Shown here: positions 22,482 to 35,851 of the stretch, one piece after another
Numbering within the stretch: the first letter of the stretch is position 1
How the letters are laid out: each line of letters begins with the position of its first letter
Assembly (NCBI RefSeq): GCF_048128805.1
Contig: NC_136016.1
Coordinates: 9,669,501-9,733,500 of the forward strand
Origin: Centroberyx gerrardi
Lineage: Eukaryota > Chordata > Actinopteri > Beryciformes > Berycidae
DNA: 64,000 nucleotides
Direction of reading: 5' to 3'
The notes under the pieces: generated by a model
Database searches by the model: none
Told to the model about the DNA's origin: nothing
What the model saw: only the letters and a program-made list of their open reading frames with translations
Position numbers and translations under genes: made by a program

Positions 22482-24653
22482 TATTACTTTGGATGTGAAA
22501 TGATGCAGTTACTATCAGACTCGTGCGAAGTCTCAGCAATAACTTGAGGATATTTTAAATCACATCAGAAGAGAACAACAGCACTGTTTTGATGTTGCCC
22601 CCATTTGAGGGTACAAAAAGTATTTAAACAGATTATGCGTATTCTTACTGTACAATGACTTCTAAAAGTCTGAAGCCCATAAACATCACCAGACTCTTGT
22701 CATATCCTCTCTTTGTAGACAGAGGGAAATGACTATATTGTTTACTTTCTGAATGTAGCATTCAATGCATTTATTTCATATCATATCACACTGTAGATTT
22801 AGTTATGCAGTATTCCATAAAGAAAGAGCCATCCATAATATACTGATACAAGCAAATTGCCATAATGTGTGTCTGTGTGTGTGTGTGTGTGTGTGCGTGT
22901 TTTTTCTTCTAGGACAGAGAAGGCTAAGACCTCTCCAAGTCTATATCTCTCCATTCGCAACAATGGGGAGGTCCTTATGAAGAACGACCTGGTGATGGTC
23001 AGCCGCTGCAAGATGAAAATCTACAGTTTTCCCTTTGACACCCAGAACTGTGACCTCACATTTAGCTCAGTCATGTACCCAGGTGAGGGAGTGGCAATCT
23101 TTGTGTCCAAGTGCGCCTGTCTGTGTGAGTGTGTATGTGCGTGTGCTGCAACAATTTTTATGGCTTATTGTCTACGTCACACACACACCACCAGGCACCC
23201 TGGGTTAGCTCATAATTTCCTTCTCTCCTGCCTCAGTCGATGAACTGCAGCTCCACTCACAGTTGGATAAAGAGTGGTATAAAATTCAGGGCGAGGACGA
23301 GTGGATGTTAGTCAGCCTGACAGTCGACCCTTTCAGTAGCAGCGGCTCAGAAGGTCATGGCAGCATCAAATACACTGTACGCATTACAAGATGGACACAT
23401 GAGCAGATTAGTGCAGATTAGTTGTTTTTTCCAACACAAATGCTAAACAGTTGCTTTGGCTGAATTTGTCAAACCCGCCTGAAGTCCATCCAGCCTGACC
23501 CTTGACCTTCTCCTCCTAGTTCACCATAAAGAGGAGACCCGTCCTCTACATCGTCAACTTCCTGTTGCCCATCCTGTTCTTCCTGTTTCTGGACTTGGCC
23601 TCCTTCCTCCTCTCAGACAGCGGGGGGGAGAAGCTGGGCTTCAAAGTCACCGTGCTGCTTGCTGTCACGGTGCTGCAGCTCATCCTCAACGACATTCTGC
23701 CCGCTACGTCCAACAGGATTCCACTTATAGGTAAAGAGCTCCGGCTCGGTCGTTCATATGAACAGGAACAGTACATACTGATACAGAGAGTATTATTTGT
23801 CTGTATTAATGATACTGCTTGCTCTTCACAGCGACCTACTGCATTGGGATTTTTTCTCTGATGCTGCTGAGTGTCCTGGAGACGATCTTGGTGATGTATC
23901 TGATAGGGAAAGACTCTCCATCCCAGGAGAAGGAGGCAGACGCTGGCTGCAGCCTGAGCGAGGACTGTGGAGACAAACAGGACAGGGGCAACTCCCATAA
24001 ATGTGACAGAGGTGAGACCCACTATAACAAAGAAAAAGAGGAACACTCATATATTGATGTGCCAGACCACAAAAAGACAGTAATCTTCCAGACAGTTATC
24101 AGGTCATAATGACTACCTTCAGTTATTTTCTGTCACATGCACACTTATAATACATAACGGTGAATCATATTATTTTGAATATGGTATAATCATCCTTATG
24201 TCAAACCTATCCTTTCAGAAGGGAATAAATGGACTCGCTGTTCATGCCTGTGCGATGTGTCTGGTGGCGACACACCGTCCGAACTGCTGTCGGTGGCCAA
24301 AGAGGTTAGGACGGGGTTGCACTTCAATTCTGGTTCACAAAAAGCTCAATGTCAAATGACTGCAATCTTAGCAGGGTCATAATCCACTTCATAAACCTTA
24401 ATCTACCACATGTCTGTTGCAGGGTAGTAGCAGCAAACTGACAGGAGAGTCCCATGGCTTGGAAAGTCTCTCCGAGGAGCTGAGGGAGCTGCAGAAAAGC
24501 CTGGCTCTGCTCCTCAGCAGCAAGGAGGAAGGAGGGAAGCCCGGCTACTGGACCAGAGTGGCCAAAAGAATCAACACAGCTTTCTTCATTTTCTATGCCA
24601 CAGCAGCCACTGTGTTTTTAGCCATCATCTTTAGAACATGGAGTCCTGCGTAA
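20499..24653 (+). CDS. Channel gene 3: 5-HT3 receptor-like Cys-loop cation channel subunit, 10 exons, 456 aa
   Basis: Exons: 20499-20535, 21663-21823, 22030-22074, 22305-22414, 22913-23082, 23237-23376, 23520-23730, 23832-24011, 24219-24304, 24423-24653; 1371 nt, open. The single ATG precedes a short Leu-rich signal peptide. Cys-loop C150-C164; cation-type M2 (Glu258 at -1', Leu268 at 9'); M4 ends in RTWSPA. Exon 6 is shorter than in genes 1 and 2 (140 versus 161 nt), which trims the loop F region. The loop B Trp position is Val (FSSVMYP). The gene differs from gene 5 at about 9 of 1371 nt by eye, with four amino-acid changes. Against gene 4 the pore exons match but the ligand-domain exons do not. 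Confidence 0.9.
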
Positions 24654-26200
24654 AGATGTTAGCTAGATAATGAAAAAAGCATGATTTAAAAGCTTTGCAA
24701 CAGCATTGAATTGAACTGAATTACTGTTTATTTATTCTGATGTGACTCAGGGCTGGAACAGCGTTTTTTTTTTCTTTTTTTTTCTTTTTTTTGCATCTTG
24801 TTCCACTGGAAGAATTGCACTCTAAAAAGCATAGCTGCACTGACCTTAGCAACACTGATGAGGAAAAGAGCACATGGCTGTTCAGATATATCACTACACA
24901 GGTCTTCAAATCCATGTATACAAAAAGAATTTGGTGAAGCATATGCAAAAAGAATTGAGTAATTTCTAGGTCTTGAAATGTTGCAGTATGGAAAAAACGG
25001 TTTACAGGCGTAGCTAATAGGGGCTGGGAAACATGACTGTCAGCATAAATCATATAGAACACTGGAAAAATTCTTGAAACCAGTTAAGAAATTAAGGTCT
25101 GGAAAAAATATGGGATTTTGAAAGCAAAATTGTTTAGGAACCTATTGCCTTAATCCTATTTTAGTCTTTCAGTAGTATTGCAAATATACACATCTGTTAT
25201 TACAGTGAAACAGATCAATTACTTGAAATATCCAATATTTTGACACTGACTGTATTGTTAACTTCTAGTACACTGATATCTAGTCCTACATTAATGTGTC
25301 TTTAATATGTAATATGCACAATCCTTACATACAAAGAAGGGCTCCTATTAAACACATGTAGTCATAAAAATAGCCATCAAAATGAAGCATGCTGGTATAT
25401 ATATGCAAATGTTCTCACAGGTTCCTTAGATTCGTGTAGGAACCGTATGAAGTTCCTTTAAGATTTCCTTCAAGTATGGGAGGAACTGTTCCAATGCAGT
25501 GTTATTAATGGCTTTTGAATTCATAAAAGTTTTTTGTTTGTTTTAAGCTTTCTTGTTTGTCATTCTCTATGCGCAGCATGATGCTGCGTTGGGGCACTTT
25601 ATGGAGAATTCATTTTCTTTCCATCCAGCAAATGAAAAACAAACGAAAGAAAATTGCACATATACATATACATATGCATATAGCCAACATAATGTATTCA
25701 TTTAATGGAATGAGTGTCCTATGAACTGTTCGACATACTGGCTTGGATATGTATCGGACGCTTTCTGCTGTGGAAATAAAGAATAAAAAAAACTTAAACA
25801 ATGCCCTCTTACATTTCCCATCATTTTACTTGATCAAACTTCCTCTCTAATGAAATTCTTCACTTTGAGAACAAACTTGCTATATGTGTGTTGTTGTATG
25901 CTGTTAGAAGAGGGAGTAATGAGACACAAGGCAAATTCAGGCCAGTCAGTCAGTCATCTGTCACTTTGTGAGATCATACGCTTCGTGAGATGGCCTCCAG
26001 AGGATGTCTTTGACTGCGAGATGCAGTGTTTCCCATAGAGGCAAAAAATCAAAAGTTGGTCAATGTATAGAAATTGATCTAATTTGATCTCTAATGCGCC
26101 TGATGTGTGCACATCATGTTTGTCATTTGGAGATGCACAGACCAGGGAGGGACATCTCCCTGCCATTCCCTACAGTTGGCCTTCGGGTCAGTTGATTGTT
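24654..26200 (+). other. 3' UTR and conserved spacer after gene 3 (block A)
   Basis: This spacer recurs almost unchanged after gene 4 (40120-41656) and gene 5 (59202-60747). It contains T-rich runs (24764-24793) and a double poly(A) signal, AATAAA at 25775-25780 and 25782-25787. If used, the 3' UTR would be about 1.1 kb. No further exon was seen. Confidence 0.55.
25775..25787 (+). other. Candidate poly(A) signals of gene 3
   Basis: Two AATAAA hexamers seven bases apart, conserved in the spacers of genes 4 and 5. They are followed by an A-rich stretch. Confidence 0.45.
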
Positions 26201-27279
26201 GATTGCAACTTCTAAGGCTCGAGATATTTTAAGGCCCTGACACACCAAACCGACTTCAAAGAACCAGCGGCGACGAAGGCCGACTGTTGCGTCGCCTCAC
26301 GTCGCCTGCGTCTGGTCCAAAAAGTTGCACTTGAACACACCGCAAAGACTACAGCCGATGGCCAACTAGCACGTACGTTCTGCGCCTGCGTGAGGGGAAA
26401 TAACCATATGTCTGATAAGAAGTTACAAATGGCACTGGCGTTGTCAGCCCTTGGTCTTTTGGTTGTGGAAGAAGAAAGGAAGAGGCGGAGGCAAAAAATA
26501 AGGAGAAACCGCACTAAATGGGTGAAATCATGAATAACGTTACTCCAGACAGGCTCAAGGGGCTTTCCCGAACCTGTGTCGAGAGCTGGAGATAAATGAA
26601 ACCTCTGATTTTAAAAATTTCGCTCGGCTCTTTCCTGTTCAGTTCCACATGTTGAAGGAATTTATCAGTCCAATCATCCAGAGGCAAAACACGAACTACC
26701 AATCAGAGTAATCTCTCTCACCGACGGCTCCGACGCCAATTCAACATGCTCAATCGGCCGAAAAGACGCCGACAGGGTCCGACTAGTGCCGACGGTGCGG
26801 GACACACCGCAAAAACTAGGGACACCGACGCTTACCGACGGCCCGACATTGCCCGACGGCCGACCGTCGGCCTGGTGTGTCAGGGCCTTTACAGTGTCCT
26901 CTTCATCCTCTGTATGGAGAATTCGAGCTCCTACCCTCCGGACGGAGATTTAGACTACCAAAGGCCAGGTCTAACAGGTTGAATAATTATTTTATTTCTC
27001 AGGCCACCAAACTGTTAAATGCTCATGATGATCCAGCTGATGATTAGTTTCCCATTTAACTACTGGGGGCTGATGATGGTTTTAGCGAGGGCTAAACATA
27101 CTCTAGGTTTCCTGTTGTCACGTGATGTATTCATGTATTTTATCATGTTTTTTGTATCTGAGTCCGTGTGCCTATGTCTCTGTGTGTTCTATGTTTTTAT
27201 CTGGCTGCAAGACAAATTTCCCCTCGAGGACAATAAAGTTGAAGTTGAAGTTGAAGTTGAAGTTGAAGTTGAAGTTGTT
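26201..27279 (+). mobile_element. LINE 3' end fragment carrying a nested PIF-Harbinger element (block A)
   Basis: This 1079-bp insertion is absent at the matching point in block B, where cagttgattgtt runs straight into ccccaactcc; a short ttgtt repeat is present at both edges. The right part encodes a LINE ORF2-like C-terminus (about 26910-27047, reading LLPSGRRFRLPKARSNR, then a stop). It is followed by a 3' UTR ending in a (GTTGAA)n tail (about 7 units), typical of CR1/L2/Rex1-like LINEs; the exact clade is not assigned. A Harbinger element (26232-26888) has inserted into it. Confidence 0.7.
26232..26888 (+). mobile_element. PIF-Harbinger element with transposase N-terminal fragment (block A)
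   Basis: A 657-bp element with a perfect 16-bp inverted terminal repeat, aggccctgacacacca, and a 3-bp TTA duplication (26229-26231, 26889-26891); both are hallmarks of PIF-Harbinger. Inside, on the + strand, are fragments resembling the start of fish Harbinger transposases: a basic ERKRRRRQKIRRNRTKW segment, then after a frame break FARLFPVQFHMLKEFISP and QNTNYQSE before a stop. The DDE domain is missing. An intact-length copy lies at 60779-61435. Confidence 0.85.
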
Positions 27280-27815
27280 CCCCAACTCCTATCCTTCCTC
27301 CTGAGCCACAGCCAGAAGCTGTTCTTCTCCGCTTCCTCTGCCAGCTCTCTTGTCGCCTTCCACAACTGTCATGATTCCTGGTAGCTTCCAGCTACCAGCC
27401 CAGTAAATAAACTGTCTTTTGAACTGTGCTCATTGCCTCTTGTCTCTGTGTCTGCACTTGGGTTCACTTGCCTAGCCGTAACAGTATGATCCGGCCAGTC
27501 ATGAACCCAGTGGACACAGCCAACCCTCTCTTGTCCCGGTGCAGTGGAAGAAAGCCCCGGGGGGTTTCAGCCCCTTTCCCTGCCTGCTTGTCTGTCTCCC
27601 CTGCACTCTCAATCCCCAGCGCACTCAAGCCCCAACCCTCTCGTCTCCCGGCTGTGGAAGAAAGCTCTGGGGGGTTTCGGCCCCTTTCCCTGCCTGCTTA
27701 CCTTGCCCGTCTAGCAGCCTTGTCTGCTAGCGACCGACCAGCTAGCTTCCAGCCTGCATCTCGCCCTGTGTATCAGCCTGCTTCCCGGCGTGCTAGCAAC
27801 CGGCCAGCTAGCCTT

Positions 27816-27983
27816 CAGCCCGTCTCCCAGTTTGCTAGCTTTGGGCCTGCTAGCCACCAGCCTGTCTCCCAGTTTGCTAGCTTCGGGCCTGCTAGCCACC
27901 AGCCTGTCTCCCAGTTTGCTAGCTTTGGGCCTGCTAGTTACCAGCCTGTCTCCCAGTCTGCTAGCCTTGGGTCTGCTAGCCTT
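27816..27983 (+). repeat. Tandem repeat, 42 bp x 4
   Basis: Four consecutive 42-bp units, each encoding about 14 residues (cagcctgtctcccagtttgc core). The period is a multiple of 3, so the frame is kept. Equivalent arrays occur in blocks B and C. Confidence 0.9.
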
Positions 27984-28352
27984 CAGCCTGCACCTCGGAC
28001 TTCTCGCAACCAGCCTCCACTCTAGTCGGTTAGGCTCGGCGTCATGAGCCTGCAGTCTGCCTGTCCTGAACCTGCCTGTCCTGATTCTGCATTTCCTGAA
28101 CCCCATGAGACTAATATGGATCAGCTGTGGAGTCACCCTGACGTCCAGCGGTCACCCTATGAAGGGACTCGCCTTGCCATTTTCACGGGGAACTGCAGAG
28201 TCTCCAAGAGGAGGTGAGGTCCCGATGGCTCCCGACGCCACTGGCTCTCTCAGCAGCCCAGCGCCACAGAGTCTCCGCTGCCTAGCGCCACAGAGTCTCC
28301 GCTGCCCAGCAACACGGAGTCTCTGCTGCTCAGCAGCACTACTGAGGTCCAG

Positions 28353-30015
<1,663 letters not shown>

Positions 30016-33000
30016 ATGATGGCCCATATGCTGTGAAGACCGCCCTAGGCTGGGTCATCAATGGACCAATCGTAAGAGGTGTCAGCTCAGATAACACTGG
30101 ACTACAGAGTCACACAGTGAATCGAATCTCAGTATCTGACATGGAGGACTTATGGATCCAACAATACAATGCTGACTTTCCAGAAAAAACGGTGCGATGA
30201 AAAGACAGAGATGTCACATGAAGATCACCAATTCATGCAATTGGTGTCAGAGTCAACAAAACTTGTGGATGGTCACTACTGCATTGGATTGCCTCTGAGA
30301 GATAGAGAGGTGAAGATGGCAAACAACAATTGCGTGGCAGAACAATGCCTTACTAACCTCAAAAGAAAGCTCCACAAAGATCCCGACCTTCACCAGGAGT
30401 ATTCATGAGAGGCATACTCGAGAAGGGCTATGCAGCCAAAATACCCAAGGAGCAGTTAGAGCACACTGATGGGAAAGTTTGGTTTATACCTCACCATGGC
30501 GTACACCAGCTGAAAAAGAGGAAGTTAAGGGTTGTGAGTTCTGACAAGGTTCCGGGAACAACAAGTTGCCATGATGGCTGACATCGAGTCCATGTTTTAT
30601 CAAGTCAGAATACCTGATGAGGACACAGACCTGTTGTGTTTCCTTTGGTGGCTGGATGGTAATCTAAGGCAAGATCCAGAAGAGTACCGCATGTATGTAC
30701 ACTTGTTTGGAGCAACATCCTCCTCCAGCTGTGTGTCTTATGCCATGAGACAAACTGCTGAAAATGGAAAGAGTAAGACTGCAACAGAGGCCGCAGAAAC
30801 AATGCTCAACAATTTCTATGTGGACGACTTTTTGAAATCTGTAGCTACAGACAATCTTGCTGTTGCTCTTGCCAAGGACCTCACGACTTTGTGCTCCAGT
30901 GGACGATTCCATTTAACCAAGTGGATTAGCAACAGTAGAGTCTTGTTGTTGTCAATCCCCAAAGAAGAACAAGCCTCAGAAGTAAAGGATTTAGACTTAT
31001 GCCATGATCAGCTACCGGTTCAGAGAGCACTGTGCATCTGGCGGTGCACAGACTCAGACAAGTTCAAGTTTAAGATACAGGTGCAAGAGAGACCATGCAC
31101 CAGAAGGTGAATCTTATCAGTTGTCAGTTCTGTCTACAACCCTCTGGGGTTCGTGTCACTATTCATCTTGCCACTAAAACTTATCTTGAGAGACCTCTGC
31201 AGAAGAGGATGGGATAATGAAATTTCCCCAAAAGCAGAGATGGCAAAAATGGATGACAGACCTGCAACAACTCTCATCCTTCAGTGTCAACAGATGTGTC
31301 AAGCCAGCAGGATTTGAAGCCACAATCAATAACACCACTTTTCAGATGCTAGTTGCGAAGGGTATGGCGCAGTGTCTTACCTCCTGTTGACAAATGAACA
31401 AAGTCAGAAACATTCAACCTTCCTAATGGCTAAATCAAGGTTGCACCACTCAGATTACGATTCCCAGGATGGAGTTGACAGCTGCAGTGGTAGGAGTAAA
31501 AAAAAACAAAAAGTTAAAACAAGAGCTACGGGTACAGCTGGAGGAGTCTATTTTCTGGACCGACATTGACTACGTTTACATGGACTGCAATAATCCGACT
31601 ATTGACTTTATTCTAAATAAGACAATATTTCGATTAAGGTGTTTACATGAGTTGCTTATAGAATATTCCATTCATATTCCCATTTACATGCTACAGAGCA
31701 TAGTCCGATTAATGACTGAAGACACACGCCAGCATTACGTCCCGACATCCTATGTCCGAGTTTCCCTCCAGAATTGAACCTGAAACCCTTTCTGTCATGT
31801 TGCTACCGTGGTCGGGACAAAATGTTGGGACTTCTTTTTACCGGTGGCAGTCATGTTTTCTTCTGTAAACAAGTTGCGCAACACTCGCTGGAAGCTAAGG
31901 CATGCATTGTCAAGCAGTTGGATTGCCGTACGTGTCGCAAAATGCTGCGAAAACTCTGATGGGACGTCATAGTGCGATTAAAGTGTATACATGTCTACAA
32001 TGCACTTCAATAATGCGACTAAAATCGCTTACTCCGACTATGACCTTATTCGGGTTAAGGTAATCAGAAAATGCTGTTTACATGGCAGTGTCTTATTCAG
32101 TATTGTCTTAATCGGGTTAATATCGGAATATTGCAGTCCATGTAAACATGCTCAGTGTCACAGTCCTGAGATGCATTGAAAATGATGCGACACGACATTT
32201 GTGCCCAATCGAGTCTCATACATCCGAGAAGCTACAGAGCCCACCCAGTGGAAGTATGTGAACACGAGCACCAACCCAGCAGATCAAGCCTCAAGAGGTT
32301 TCACAGCAGAGAATTTACTACAGAGTAAAAACTGGATTCAAGGGCCAGACTTCTTGTTAAAGACAGAGTGCAGCCTACCCATGTAACAGAGGAGGATGTT
32401 GAGAGAAAGAAGAGGTGCAGTAAGTCAACTCGTTGACTCCAGTTGGTACAAACTGCAAATGGCTGCAGCATAGTTCCTACGCTTGAAAGAGATCTTGCTT
32501 CACGAGTCAGAAAAGAAAGGAATTCCAGCAGACCATTTGCCAGCATGAGAGTGATCATATCAAAGCAAAATCCCTTCTCAAACATAAGCAGAGATTGGAA
32601 AAGAAAGTGCTTACTGTGGAGGATTTATTCAAGGCAGAGTTAGAGCTGATTCGTTTCAGTCAGAGACAAATGTATGACCAAGAGATCACAGCCTTACAGC
32701 GAGGAAACAAAGAAGACCCACATCTTCAAATTAGATCCTTATCTGGACCAAGGAGTCTTGAGAGTAGGTGGGCGATTAAGCAGATCCACAATGCCTGTGG
32801 AGGCCAAGCACCCTGCCATTTTGCATAAGGACCATCAGATTGCCTCACTTATCCTTAAGCACATACACCAAGAAACCAGGCACTCTGGAAAAAATCATGT
32901 CCTTGCCAAACTGAGGCAGCGGTATTGGATACCAAGAGGCAACTCAGCAGTGCGACGAATGATCTCTGAATGCAGCACCTGTAAAAGACTACACGCAAAG

Positions 33001-33344
33001 GCAGGTGAACAAAAAATGTCAGACCTGCCTGAAGATTGGTTACTGCCTGACCACCCCTGATTCACAAATACTTCGGACCCTTCGAGGTCAGAAGAGGACG
33101 CTGTGTGGTTAAAAGATATGGTGTGCTCTTCACATGCTTAACCATAAGAGCAGTACACCTTGAAGTGGCACACTCGCTTGACACAGACTCATGTGTCAAC
33201 GCTTTGCGTTGCTTCATGTGCAGAAGAGGTCAGGTGTTGATCCTTCGCTTTGACAACGGCACTAATTTTGTAGGTGCAGAGAGAGAGTTACGGCAAATGT
33301 TGTATGGTAATTGATATGCTATCAGCCTAGTCAATTAGGGGCCG
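30016..33344 (+). mobile_element. Decayed BEL/Pao retrotransposon, 5'-truncated (block A)
   Basis: It starts inside the protease region ([18 protein letters not shown] at about 30016) and runs + through fragments of reverse transcriptase (motif A DIESMFYQV near 30583; active-site YVDD near 30817-30828), an RNase H-end region (WKYVNTSTNPADQASRG near 32255-32305), an integrase H2C2 zinc-binding domain (about 32835-32990) and part of the integrase core (DNGTNF at 33253-33270). Frameshifts and stops separate the parts. The first catalytic Asp of the integrase (DYFGPF in the family) reads KYFGPF. Its gag region is absent. A TIR element interrupts it at about 31574-32147. It is not functional. Confidence 0.85.
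31574..32147. mobile_element. MITE inside the block A BEL/Pao copy
   Basis: Terminal inverted repeats of about 25 nt (gtttacatggactgcaat…) with one mismatch. It splits the BEL/Pao pol between the …FWTD and …VLRCIEN segments. The same insertion at the same place is in block B (50709-51284), so it predates duplication of the block. No clear target-site duplication was found, so the superfamily is left open. Confidence 0.7.
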
Positions 33345-33750
33345 GCTATGTAAGAGCCATTTCTCGTTAATATATTTTATTTATATTTTGTATCTCTTAT
33401 ATTGACTTATTCTGTTTGGATAGGTTTATGTTTTGATAAATATTGCTAATACTCAACATTTACTTGTGTGTGTAACACGTCGTTTATATTGCCTTAGATT
33501 AATGCTTGTCTCTCATTGGCTATTTACTTACTGCAGAGAAGCATTAGGTGGATTATGCACTTTATTCTTTCCTTTAGAAGAAAGAAGCTGTTGAGCTAGA
33601 ACACAAAACTAGTTTTTGACCGTGCCTTTATCAGCGTGTCCTGTGCCTTTGTTTGATTTGCATATCCTCAGTAAACGGTAAAACAAAGAACTTGGAGTGA
33701 AGAGACTTTTTTTTTGTCACGCGTCAACCATATGCCGAAGTTCAACAGTT
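33345..33750 (+). repeat. 3' LTR-like segment of BEL/Pao copy (block A)
   Basis: AT-rich stretch after the broken integrase, starting near tgtaagagcc and ending near gtcacgcgtca, matching about 52495-52868 in block B. No upstream partner LTR is present in either block, so the limits are approximate. It is followed directly by about 50 bp of unknown sequence and then the channel pseudogene. Confidence 0.5.
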
Positions 33751-33800
33751 TAAGTGAGTTTAATACAGAATCAAGAAAGCTGCACTTTCAGTTTCCAATA

Positions 33801-35199
33801 AGGAAGACCTGAAGGTGGCAGCTCCTGTAAGGTGGATGTCCACAAGTTCCCCTTCGACACACAGCGATGCAGCATCACCTTCAGCACTGTCATGTACACT
33901 GGTGAGTGACTGAACATTTGTATGTGTGATTTATCCACCTTAACTTGAACAACTTGGACCTTTCATTTGTAAGCACCAATAGTAAGCCTCCAATTCCTTC
34001 CTCCCTGCCTTCCTGGCTTCTCTCCATATCTCCCTCTCTCCACTCCTCAGTGCGACTCATCCCTTCCTCCAACTCGTCTTGGGCCACACAGTTTTCTCTT
34101 GAGTTGCTTCCTGTTGCCCATCCTGTTCTTCCTGTGTCTGGATCTGGCCTCCTTCCTCATCTCAGATCATCGGGGAGAGAAGCTGGGCTTCAAGGTCACC
34201 GTGCTGCTGGCCATCTCAGTCCTGCTGCTCATCTTAAACGACATCCTGCCCTCCATGTCCAACAAGACTCCACCCATAGGTACAACGCACACTCACACAT
34301 TTAGCTTAACTGATTTCTTATTCATATCAGCCATAACAGTACGTAGTGATAAATAGTGTATTTTTTGGTCTTTTTTATTTGTTTTCCTCCTCCCAGCGAC
34401 CTACTGCATTGTGATTTTTGCTCTGATGCTGCTGAGTCTCTTGGAGACGATCTAGGTGACGTATCTGATGGAGGACTTGGGACTTGACTTTGTATTTTGA
34501 TGACTTGTCAAGTCTTGACAAAAGATCTTGTGTTGTGTTGTTGTGTGTAAATGACTTAAAAGTGATCAGATTTGTTCCACCAAACAACTGAATTTAAATT
34601 CTGTTCTCTGAATTTGTATGGAATGATTGAATTTATTGAAGTTGAAAGTTTTTATCCTATTAAAACCATATTGCTTTGAAAAGTCCAAGATATTTAGTTT
34701 TCTTTAAGATATTAAATTGATACTGGACTCTTGATTTGTTCTGACTTGACTTGCTGTTCTACATTTAGACTTGAGACTTGACATTAATGACTTGGACTTG
34801 ACTTGGTAATATACATTTAGATTTGGGACTTGACTTGAGACTTGTGCCTCAAGACTTGAGCAAAGTTGACTTGGTCACACCTCTGCTTGTTGCAAAAAAT
34901 AAGTGTCAAATACAGTATCATCAGTCTTAGCAGGAGAATAATCAACTTCAACATTCATCTACCAAATCCAGGTTGGTAACAGCAGACAGACAGGTGAGTC
35001 TGGTGTGTTACTGCTGATCCTGGAGGAGCTGAGGGAGCTGCAGAAAAGCCTGGCTCCGCTCCTCAGCAGCAAGCAGGAAGCAGGGAAGACCGGCTACTGG
35101 ACCAGAGCGGCCAGAAGAATCAACACAGCTTTCTTCATTTGCTATGTCATCGCTGTCTCACTTTTTCTAATATTCATGTGTGTAGAATGGAGCACTTAG
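33801..35199 (+). pseudogene. Channel pseudogene A (gene 2-type, exons 5 to 10 remnants)
   Basis: Remains: 3' part of exon 5 (33801-33901, with a 1-bp deletion before the first Cys of the Cys-loop); exon 6 start (from 34051, lacking a 9-bp piece) fused directly to exon 7 (to 34279), with the exon 6 end, intron 6 and exon 7 start deleted, which breaks the frame; the first part of exon 8 (34397 to about 34472), with an in-frame TAG at 34452-34454 replacing a Leu codon; and intact exon 10 (34972-35199). The exon 8 end, intron 8 and exon 9 are gone, joined into the ACTTG-rich MITE remnant (about 34473-34885). No signal peptide or N-terminal domain, so no functional channel. Confidence 0.9.
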
Positions 35200-35851
35200 A
35201 GATGACAAGAATGTTATATCATTGTTGGAGTTTTGTAAGCTTTACCAGTCACCTGATATATGTTCACCTGTATGTGTGACAGTTCATTTGGGTGAAAAAT
35301 GTCAACTAAAGTATTCACAGTTGTGTTGTTGTTCTTTCCCTGCTCTTAAGCAAGGCACTTAACAGTTGTTGTTTGGTGTATTGCATTTATTGTGATTGTT
35401 GCTTTGCTGTTTGCCCAGAACACATGGAGTGTATATTGAGATGCCATTCTCACCTGTCTTTGTGTGTTATTCTGTTCAACTTACTGCTCTCTACTGTGGC
35501 ACTATGCTGTTAAACATCATTATAGCCCAGTTTGCCCCTCAGTCTCTTTCCAACACAGCTCCTGCCTCCTCCTCTCCTATCAGGCCATTAAGAATTACTG
35601 TGATATCCGTTGTGGGAGTGACCGCTAACTTCAAATGCCTGTTACACTGACCAATAAAATAAAAAAAAAGGTTTGTCGTTCAATTTGCCCAGCCCTCCTG
35701 TAGTGTATAAGTGGCATTATTGCTGCAACAGACTTACTAACACTGTCAGACAGCAGGGGAAGGACACAGAGATACACATTTGCTCTCTCCTCACATAGAT
35801 TACACTTCACATGCTTCTCTACACACATACACACTCACAGGTGCAGTTATA
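35200..35851 (+). promoter_or_regulatory. Spacer and promoter of channel gene 4
   Basis: Near-identical to the 641-bp spacer before gene 3, including ccaataaaataaaa (AATAAA at 35653-35658) and the ggtttgtcgttcaatttgc block. Here the preceding gene is a pseudogene, so the sequence is presumably kept for promoter use. Confidence 0.45.

Noticed and set aside
23546-24046. 166-codon minus-strand frame over exons 7 and 8 of gene 3 (also in gene 5)
   Set aside because: It is antisense to well-supported channel exons, crosses their introns and is explained by composition.
27816-27983. Regular repeats that might be taken for a CRISPR array
   Set aside because: The 42-bp units are directly adjacent with no unique spacers, lie in a mobile element of a eukaryotic genome, and keep a reading frame.
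30016-33344. An active retroelement or exogenous retrovirus
   Set aside because: Frameshifts, stops, a missing 5' LTR, a lost integrase catalytic Asp and a truncated integrase end show decay. No envelope gene was seen.
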